Translations under genes and position numbers: made by a program
Assembly (NCBI GenBank): GCA_003526375.1
Contig: DPDG01000100.1
Span: 1-18,832 of the forward strand
Length of the DNA stretch: 18,832 bases
Direction of reading: 5' to 3'
DNA from: Lentisphaeria bacterium
Lineage (GTDB): Bacteria > Verrucomicrobiota > Lentisphaeria > Victivallales > UBA1829
In this document: piece by piece, positions 14,000 through 18,832 of the stretch
Numbering within the stretch: the stretch's first letter is position 1
Layout: each line of letters begins with the position of its first letter
The notes under the pieces: generated by a model
What the model saw: only the letters and a program-made list of their open reading frames with translations
The model's database searches: none
Told to the model about the DNA's origin: nothing

Positions 14000-15001
14000 T
14001 CAGAGCGCGACCGGTTCCCATTGAGTATTTTTCGCGGCGCGGTACATGGCTTCCATGACGACACTGCGCTGAGCCGCTTCCCGCGCGGAAACAAGCTTGG
14101 CTTTTCCTCCTGTGAGCGCATCAAGGAACAGGACGAACGCATGCGGCCATGCATCCGGCAGAATGGTCCAGGGCTCCTTGCCGTCGGCACCGGTCACATG
14201 ATTGCTTTTGAAGAAAAGCTGCCCGTTGACGACGGAGGCATGGCCTTCCGTTCCGCTGATCTCGCAGGTCACGGGATTTGCCAGATCGACCCAGCCTCCG
14301 GCAAGCGTGCCGACCGCTCCGCATGGGAAGTGCAGGAGCCCTTCGCCGGATTCATCGCAGTCCGCGCCATACCGTCCCGTTACAGTATGGATATCGGCAG
14401 TGACCCGTTCCGGCATTCCCATGAACCACAGCATGATATCAAGTGAGTGTGTCCCCAGATCGCCGAACGCGCCGCATCCGGCAATCGCCGGGTCAGCCAT
14501 CCAGCGCCACTGGGTATCGAACCAGCCACCGAGAGAGCCGCAATGGCAGTTTGAATGACGGATTCGCGTGATCTTCCCGAATGCACCGGCTTCGATCTGC
14601 TGTTTCAGGAACAGGTGAACCGGGTTGCCGCGCATGAAATACCCGGTCTGGAAAAGAACGCCCGCCTTTTCGATCGCGTCCGCCATCTCCAGGGCATCCT
14701 TTGCGGCAAAGCCGAGCGGCTTTTCGACGAACATGTGCTTTCCCGCTTCCGCTGCGCGAAGCACCAGCTCCTTGTGACGGTTGGTTTCCGCGCAGATGAC
14801 GACCGCGTCAATGGAGGGATCATTCCAGATTTCAGTATCGGAATCATATCCCTGTGTGTTTAAAATCTCTGCATTCTCACGTGCGCGCAGGGAATCGTGA
14901 TCCCAGACTCCCGCAACTTGGAGGTCTTTTCTCTCTTTCAGCGTTTTTACGAAATTCGGCGTGTGGATGTGTGCGCATCCGGCAATAGCGATCCGTTTCA
15001 T
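14000..15001 (-). CDS. Gfo/Idh/MocA-family oxidoreductase
   Basis: NAD(P)-dependent dehydrogenase family acting mostly on sugars, inositols and derivatives; the substrate is unknown. The protein has 333 residues, typical length. The N-terminal Rossmann fold (1-120) begins MKRIAIAGCAHIHTPNF, where the usual GxGxxG is replaced by GCAHIH (8-13). EKPLG at 93-97 carries the expected catalytic-site Lys (K94). In the C-terminal domain GDLGTHSLD (180-188) supplies the Asp and His expected in the active site (D181, H185). No signal peptide is visible. AAGGA about 9 nt before the ATG is a reasonable ribosome-binding site. It is the first gene of a likely two-gene unit with the thioredoxin/TPR gene, downstream of the gatA terminator. 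Confidence 0.92.
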   Translation of the reverse strand: MKRIAIAGCAHIHTPNFVKTLKERKDLQVAGVWDHDSLRARENAEILNTQGYDSDTEIWNDPSIDAVVICAETNRHKELVLRAAEAGKHMFVEKPLGFAAKDALEMADAIEKAGVLFQTGYFMRGNPVHLFLKQQIEAGAFGKITRIRHSNCHCGSLGGWFDTQWRWMADPAIAGCGAFGDLGTHSLDIMLWFMGMPERVTADIHTVTGRYGADCDESGEGLLHFPCGAVGTLAGGWVDLANPVTCEISGTEGHASVVNGQLFFKSNHVTGADGKEPWTILPDAWPHAFVLFLDALTGGKAKLVSAREAAQRSVVMEAMYRAAKNTQWEPVAL

Positions 15002-15023
15002 CTGCTGTTTCCTTTTCTGGTTA

Positions 15024-15060
15024 AGGACCTGAATTGCATCAGGCTTGACGGACGGGTCCT
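15024..15060 (-). other. Nested inverted repeats in the oxidoreductase leader
   Basis: AGGACC (15024-15029) and GGTCCT (15055-15060) are inverted copies, and CCTGA (15028-15032) with TCAGG (15039-15043) form a second pair that shares two bases with the first. In the minus-strand RNA the outer and inner pairings would compete, about 25-60 nt before the ATG. It may be an attenuator-like leader or chance; no T-tract follows. Confidence 0.25.
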
Positions 15061-15104
15061 CTCCGACCTTTTACTGTTGATAAAATTCTTTTTGAAACTT
15101 CAGG

Positions 15105-15148
15105 AAAAGACGGGGAGGAAAAGCTTTTTCCAAAACTCTTTCCCCGTC
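15105..15148 (-). terminator. Intrinsic terminator of pfp-gatC-gatA
   Basis: On the minus strand GACGGGGA (15148-15141) pairs with TCCCCGTC (15116-15109), followed by TTTT. Inside the loop GGAAAA and TTTTCC form a second small stem. It begins 15 bp after the gatA stop. Confidence 0.82.
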
Positions 15149-15163
15149 TCTTTTCCGGCAAAA

Positions 15164-16630
15164 TCAAATGTCTCCGCGTTCCAGTTCAAAGGCTCGGGCG
15201 GTTCGGAACATACGGTCCTCCGCAAGATCAGGCGCAATCAACTGAATGCCGACGGGCATTTTCGTATTTTCATCCATTCCCGCAGGAACACTGATGCCGC
15301 AGGTTCCGGCAAGATTCAGCGCGGTTGTGAAAACATCCGAAAGATACATCTGCATCGGATCGGATTTTTCTCCGAACTTGAACGCCGTCGCCGGCGTGAC
15401 GGGCGTAAAGATCACGTCACACTGTTTGAACGCCTCCGTGAAATCGCGGCGAATCAACGTGCGGACTTTCTGCGCGCGCACATAATAAGCGTCGTAGTAA
15501 CCGCTGCTGAGCACATAGGTACCGAGCATGATCCTGCGTGTCACCTCCGGCCCGAAGCCTTCGCCGCGGGAGTCCAGATACGTGGAGATCAGATCCGTCG
15601 CGTTTGGACTGCGGTATCCGTAACGGATGCCGTCGAAACGCGCCAGATTCGCGCTGGCTTCGGCGGGAGCGATGATATAGTAACACGCCATTGCATATTT
15701 TGTATGCGGAAGCGAGATCTCCACAAACTCGGCGCCGAGTTTTTTCAGTTTTTCCTTTGCATCCGCGCAGACTTTTTTCACTCCGTCGGAAATGCCTTCG
15801 ACGTCGAAATACTCTTTCGGAATGCCGATGCGCATACCTTTCAGAGTCGGCGCCTTTTCGAATTCTTCGAGATCCTTTGCAAATCCGCCTTCCGGAACAG
15901 GAGCGGGAAGGCTGGTCGTGTCTTTCGGATCGGCTCCGCAGATCACATCCAACATCGCCGCCGCGTCATAAACGCTTTTGCTCATGGGCCCGATCTGGTC
16001 CAGCGATGAAGCAAAGGCGACAAGCCCGAAACGGGAAACGCGCCCGTAGGTCGGTTTGACTCCGACAATTCCGCAGAATGCCGCGGGCTGGCGGATCGAA
16101 CCGCCGGTATCGGAACCGAGAGCGATCACGGTTTCACCGGCAGCCACAGCCGCCGCGGAACCGCCGCTCGAACCACCGGGGACACAATCCGTATTGAGCG
16201 GATTCCTGGTTTTCTGATATGCGCTGTTTTCGCAGGAAGACCCCATCGCGAATTCGTCCATATTGGCGCGCCCCATCAGGACGAAACCGGCGGCTTTGAG
16301 CTTACCCGTAACGGTTGCATCATACGGGGAAACAAAACCCTTGAGAATCTTTGAGGCGCAGGTGCAGGGATATCCCTTCGCCGCGATATTGTCCTTGACC
16401 GTAACCGGAATTCCGTCGAACGGCCCAAGCGCCTTCCCTGCGGCACGGCGCCCGTCCGAGGCTTTCGCCTGTTCGAGCACCGCCTCTTTATTAAGTGAAA
16501 GAAGCGCCTGAACGGATGGTTCAACTTCGGCAATGCGTTCAAGATACGCCTGACAGAGCTCCACGGATGTGACGGCTCCGTCATTCAGGAGTTTTGCAGC
16601 CTGCCGGAGTGTGAGATTTCTGACTTCCAT
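15164..16630 (-). CDS. gatA: Aspartyl/glutamyl-tRNA(Asn/Gln) amidotransferase subunit A
   Basis: Glutaminase subunit of the GatCAB complex, which converts misacylated Glu-tRNA(Gln) (and in some bacteria Asp-tRNA(Asn)) to the correct amide form. It releases ammonia from glutamine for GatB. The protein has 488 residues, normal. The amidase-signature triad is intact: K79 in PVTVKDN, S154 in GGSSGGS and S178 in DTGGSIRQP. GVKPTYGRVSRFGLVAFASSLDQ is typical of GatA rather than other amidases. The ATG overlaps the gatC stop by one base (TAATG), so translation is coupled. gatB is not in this window. Confidence 0.97.
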   Translation of the reverse strand: MEVRNLTLRQAAKLLNDGAVTSVELCQAYLERIAEVEPSVQALLSLNKEAVLEQAKASDGRRAAGKALGPFDGIPVTVKDNIAAKGYPCTCASKILKGFVSPYDATVTGKLKAAGFVLMGRANMDEFAMGSSCENSAYQKTRNPLNTDCVPGGSSGGSAAAVAAGETVIALGSDTGGSIRQPAAFCGIVGVKPTYGRVSRFGLVAFASSLDQIGPMSKSVYDAAAMLDVICGADPKDTTSLPAPVPEGGFAKDLEEFEKAPTLKGMRIGIPKEYFDVEGISDGVKKVCADAKEKLKKLGAEFVEISLPHTKYAMACYYIIAPAEASANLARFDGIRYGYRSPNATDLISTYLDSRGEGFGPEVTRRIMLGTYVLSSGYYDAYYVRAQKVRTLIRRDFTEAFKQCDVIFTPVTPATAFKFGEKSDPMQMYLSDVFTTALNLAGTCGISVPAGMDENTKMPVGIQLIAPDLAEDRMFRTARAFELERGDI

Positions 16631-16941
16631 TACGACATCTCCTCTCCCGGCAGAACCTGCGGGACTTTGATCAGTTCGCCGTCAACGGTATCGGGCGCGT
16701 TCGCAAGCATGGCGTCACGCCCGAGCGGCGTTCCCCGGACATCGTCACGGAGGACATTGGAACGCGGAACGGCGTGCGCCGTCGGTTCGATGCCCGTCAC
16801 GTCAAGTTCGGAAAGCATCTCGACGTATCCGACGATGGATTCCATTTCCGACTGAAGCTTCTGAACGGAGCCGGGCTCAATGCGCAGACGCGCAAGCGTC
16901 GCGATATGAGCCACATCAATACCTTTTGACGAATCGGACAT
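16630..16941 (-). CDS. gatC: Aspartyl/glutamyl-tRNA(Asn/Gln) amidotransferase subunit C
   Basis: Small subunit that wraps around and stabilises GatA-GatB in the tRNA-dependent amidotransferase. The protein has 103 residues, the usual size. IDVAHIATLARLRI near the N-terminus, the helical stretch ending VEMLSELDVTGIEPTAHAV, and the NVLRDD motif are the family hallmarks. The start codon lies 3 bp after the pfp stop with AAGGGA upstream inside pfp, and the stop overlaps gatA as TAATG. The gene is therefore the middle of a tightly coupled pfp-gatC-gatA unit. Confidence 0.96.
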   Translation of the reverse strand: MSDSSKGIDVAHIATLARLRIEPGSVQKLQSEMESIVGYVEMLSELDVTGIEPTAHAVPRSNVLRDDVRGTPLGRDAMLANAPDTVDGELIKVPQVLPGEEMS

Positions 16942-16944
16942 GGA

Positions 16945-18606
16945 TTATTTTCCCTTCTCGAGAGCAAGGGTCTTCGTTGTGATGTCGGCGACTTCCGCAG
17001 GGCCGAAGAACTGGATCGGGCCCGGATAAACATAGCAGGTCTCGACCGCCCATTTTTCACGGTTTTTCGCGAGCTCCCTGAACGGCGCGCCATCGAGTTC
17101 GACAAGAGCTTTCTTGATGACCGGCTTGTCTTCGCCATGGCGTCTTTCCATATTCATCATGGCGGTCAGCGGAATTGCTCCGGCGATCCACTTGTCTGCG
17201 GGCTCCGTGAGGTTGCGGACGGAGGACATGTAGCCGGTTTTTCCGGTGCTGATGATGGAAGCGGCGTTGTAACCGAGGCTGTAGCAGTAATCCGCATCGA
17301 AGTTGGACGGCATGGAACAACGTCCTTCATAGCCGAAGAAGTGTGTCTGCGCGGAGAATTTGCCGGCATATTTGCCATCTTTCTTCCATGCCGCAAGTTT
17401 GTTCTTCACGAGTTCGACAAGCAGCTTTTCCGTTTCAATGCGGGAAACCTGCACGTTTCCATGCGGGTCGCGGTCCATTGTGAGCTGCATTTTGATCTCC
17501 ATCGGGAGGGTCGCAAAGACAGCGCCGGAGCCGGTGGAAAGTCTGGAGCTGATGAACGCCGCCTTTTCGTCGTTGGAAGCGAGAGCGGCATAGGCTTCGC
17601 TTTCTTTCGCAAGCAGATCGTTGAGTTCGGCGATCAGGCTCTTGAAGTCCGGAATGAACTCGATCAAGCCTTCCGGAATCAGCGCCACGCCGAAGTTGTC
17701 GCCGTTCGCGGCGCGTTTCGCGACGGAGTCGGCAATGATCGTGACGACTTCATCCGTAGACATCTTTTTCGCTTCGACTTCTTCGGAAACAAGCGTGACA
17801 TTGGCATGGGTCTTGAGTCCGCATTCAAGAGCGATATGGGAGGCGGAGCGTCCCATCAGCTTGATGAAGTGCCAGTATTTCTTGGCGGAATTCGCATCGC
17901 GCTCGATGTTGCCGATGAGTTCGCTGTAAACCTTGCTGGCGGTATCGAACCCGAAAGAGGTTTCGATATAGGCGTTCTTGAGGTCGCCGTCAATGGTCTT
18001 CGGGCAGCCGACCACAATGATTCCCGCATTTTTCGCCTTGTAATATTCTGCGAGGAGGCAGGCGTTGGTATTGGAATCGTCGCCGCCGATAATGACGATC
18101 GCTGTAATTCCGAGCGCTTTGCAGTTGACTTCCGCTTTTTCGAACTGTTCCGGTGTTTCGAGTTTGGTTCTGCCGGAACCGATCATGTCGAAACCGCCGG
18201 TGTTGCGGTAGGCGGCGAGAAAGTCGGCTGTGATTTCAATGTATTTGTTGTCGGTAAGTCCGCTGGGACCGCCTTTGAAACCATAGAGTCTGGATTCGGG
18301 ATTGAGAGATTTCAGCCCGTCGAAAAGCCCGGCGATGACGTTGTGTCCGCCGGGAGCCTGTCCGCCGGAAAGAATCACTGCAACATTAATGGGCTTGGCG
18401 ATTTTTTCGCCGTTTCCGGGGGCGAAAGTCAGAAGCGGCATATTGCTTGTGGACGGGAATTTTGCCGTAATTTTTTCCGTATCGGCGAAAGCTGCGAGCT
18501 TTTCACCTTCGGTGCATGCGACGTTCGCGCCGGCTTTGAATGCTGCGGGGAGTTTCGGGGCATAAGCCATTCTGGCCTTCTGCAGGGGGGAAACGGTACA
18601 ATCCAT
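16945..18606 (-). CDS. pfp: Pyrophosphate--fructose 6-phosphate 1-phosphotransferase (long form)
   Basis: Reversible glycolytic enzyme that phosphorylates fructose 6-phosphate with PPi instead of ATP, in the cytoplasm. The protein has 553 residues, matching the long PPi-PFK clade (like plant beta subunits) rather than the ATP-PFK of about 320. Visible motifs are GGQAPGGHNV (81-90), IIGGDDSNTNA with D177 replacing the Gly of ATP enzymes (the PPi-specificity mark), PKTIDGDL (202-209) with K203, MGRSASHIALE (251-261) and GYEGRCSMPSNFD near the C-terminus. AAGGAGA about 6 nt before the ATG makes the start secure. It is the first gene of an operon with gatC and gatA; why glycolysis and tRNA amidation are joined is not evident. 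Confidence 0.96.
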   Translation of the reverse strand: MDCTVSPLQKARMAYAPKLPAAFKAGANVACTEGEKLAAFADTEKITAKFPSTSNMPLLTFAPGNGEKIAKPINVAVILSGGQAPGGHNVIAGLFDGLKSLNPESRLYGFKGGPSGLTDNKYIEITADFLAAYRNTGGFDMIGSGRTKLETPEQFEKAEVNCKALGITAIVIIGGDDSNTNACLLAEYYKAKNAGIIVVGCPKTIDGDLKNAYIETSFGFDTASKVYSELIGNIERDANSAKKYWHFIKLMGRSASHIALECGLKTHANVTLVSEEVEAKKMSTDEVVTIIADSVAKRAANGDNFGVALIPEGLIEFIPDFKSLIAELNDLLAKESEAYAALASNDEKAAFISSRLSTGSGAVFATLPMEIKMQLTMDRDPHGNVQVSRIETEKLLVELVKNKLAAWKKDGKYAGKFSAQTHFFGYEGRCSMPSNFDADYCYSLGYNAASIISTGKTGYMSSVRNLTEPADKWIAGAIPLTAMMNMERRHGEDKPVIKKALVELDGAPFRELAKNREKWAVETCYVYPGPIQFFGPAEVADITTKTLALEKGK

Positions 18607-18656
18607 TTTTTTCTCCTTATTGGTTTAATTGAGTTATGGACAAAAAATCATGTTGT

Positions 18657-18685
18657 AATTTAGCTTCCGAAGTTGTTATAATCAA
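18657..18685 (-). promoter_or_regulatory. Possible promoter of pfp-gatCA
   Basis: On the minus strand TTGATT (18685-18680) is followed after 17 bp by TAAATT (18662-18657), each four of six consensus bases. The predicted start site is near 18650, with a leader of about 44 nt. On the plus strand the same stretch holds TTGTAA (18653-18658) 18 bp before an exact TATAAT (18677-18682), a possible outward promoter with no gene in the window. Confidence 0.35.
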
Positions 18686-18808
18686 GTGAAGCGTGGTTCA
18701 AATCTCTGAAAAACGGGAAAAATTGATGATGCGGCGCTTCTGCCGGAATTCCGGAAAGGACGGGAAAGACGGAAGGCGGAAAGATTGCAACAGTTGATGG
18801 AAGCCAGT

Positions 18809-18832
18809 CTGACCACTAATCACTGACCACTG
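18809..18832. repeat. Heptamer tandem repeat, right end (cut by window edge)
   Basis: A partial CTGAC at 18809-18813 is followed by CACTAAT (18814-18820), CACTGAC (18821-18827) and the beginning of another unit. Sequence, phase alternation and orientation are the same as at 1-72. The array continues past the window. The 120 or so bases between the pfp promoter region and this repeat contain no gene I can support, only a 12-bp palindrome CCGGAATTCCGG at 18743-18754. Confidence 0.9.

Noticed and set aside
17137..18663. Long open frame (508 codons) antisense to pfp
   Set aside because: It lies opposite the well-supported PPi-PFK and has no recognisable domain.
18743..18754. Palindrome CCGGAATTCCGG as an operator or attachment site
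   Set aside because: A single 12-bp palindrome with no second copy or adjoining gene; too little to assign a role.
18660..18815. About 50-codon open stretch on the minus strand reaching TAA at 18660, protein-like in places
   Set aside because: It has no usable start codon apart from a late TTG, is bounded upstream by a stop in the heptamer repeat, and overlaps the presumed pfp promoter. At most it is a remnant.

Overview
The window is 18.8 kb of bacterial chromosome with ordinary gene density and moderate GC. It carries fourteen protein genes and no RNA genes, CRISPR array or transposase. The gene set includes pyrophosphate-dependent phosphofructokinase, RNase HIII, GatCA, a short CstA, a PurS-PurL fusion, a Gfo/Idh/MocA oxidoreductase and a secreted Lys/Glu-rich protein of unknown family. 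This fits an anaerobic or fermentative Gram-negative bacterium, perhaps of the PVC group (Lentisphaerota/Kiritimatiellota type). That placement is an inference from gene content; nothing in the window is diagnostic.

Layout. Both ends of the window lie in the same heptamer tandem repeat (CACTAAT/CACTGAC), in the same orientation. At the left end the repeat supplies the stop codon of rnhC (minus). A divergent intergenic region with a short dyad then leads into a secreted protein of unknown function (plus). Convergent to it is a minus-strand purine-salvage operon, ade-hpt, which takes adenine to hypoxanthine to IMP. Divergent from ade are a sodium-coupled amino-acid transporter (NSS family) and a CstA-family transporter. 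The ade/NSS intergenic region holds a perfect 12-bp inverted repeat whose two arms each contain the predicted -35 element of one of the two promoters. Next come a YfcE-type phosphodiesterase (minus), the PurS-PurL fusion (plus, strong terminator) and a Na+/H+ antiporter-family permease (plus). The right third is all minus strand: pfp-gatC-gatA, tightly packed and ending in a terminator, followed by an oxidoreductase and a secreted thioredoxin-fold/TPR protein.

How the genes work together. Purine metabolism recurs, with salvage by ade and hpt and de novo synthesis by purL. Nutrient uptake recurs too, with NSS, CstA and the antiporter-family permease. The rest is housekeeping: glycolysis through PPi, tRNA-Gln amidation and RNA-DNA hybrid removal. 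I see no convincing new multi-gene system. The points most worth a second look are the heptamer repeat at both ends, the symmetric ade/NSS promoter region, the cysteine-less thioredoxin-TPR protein beside an oxidoreductase with an altered nucleotide-binding motif, and the PurL architecture.
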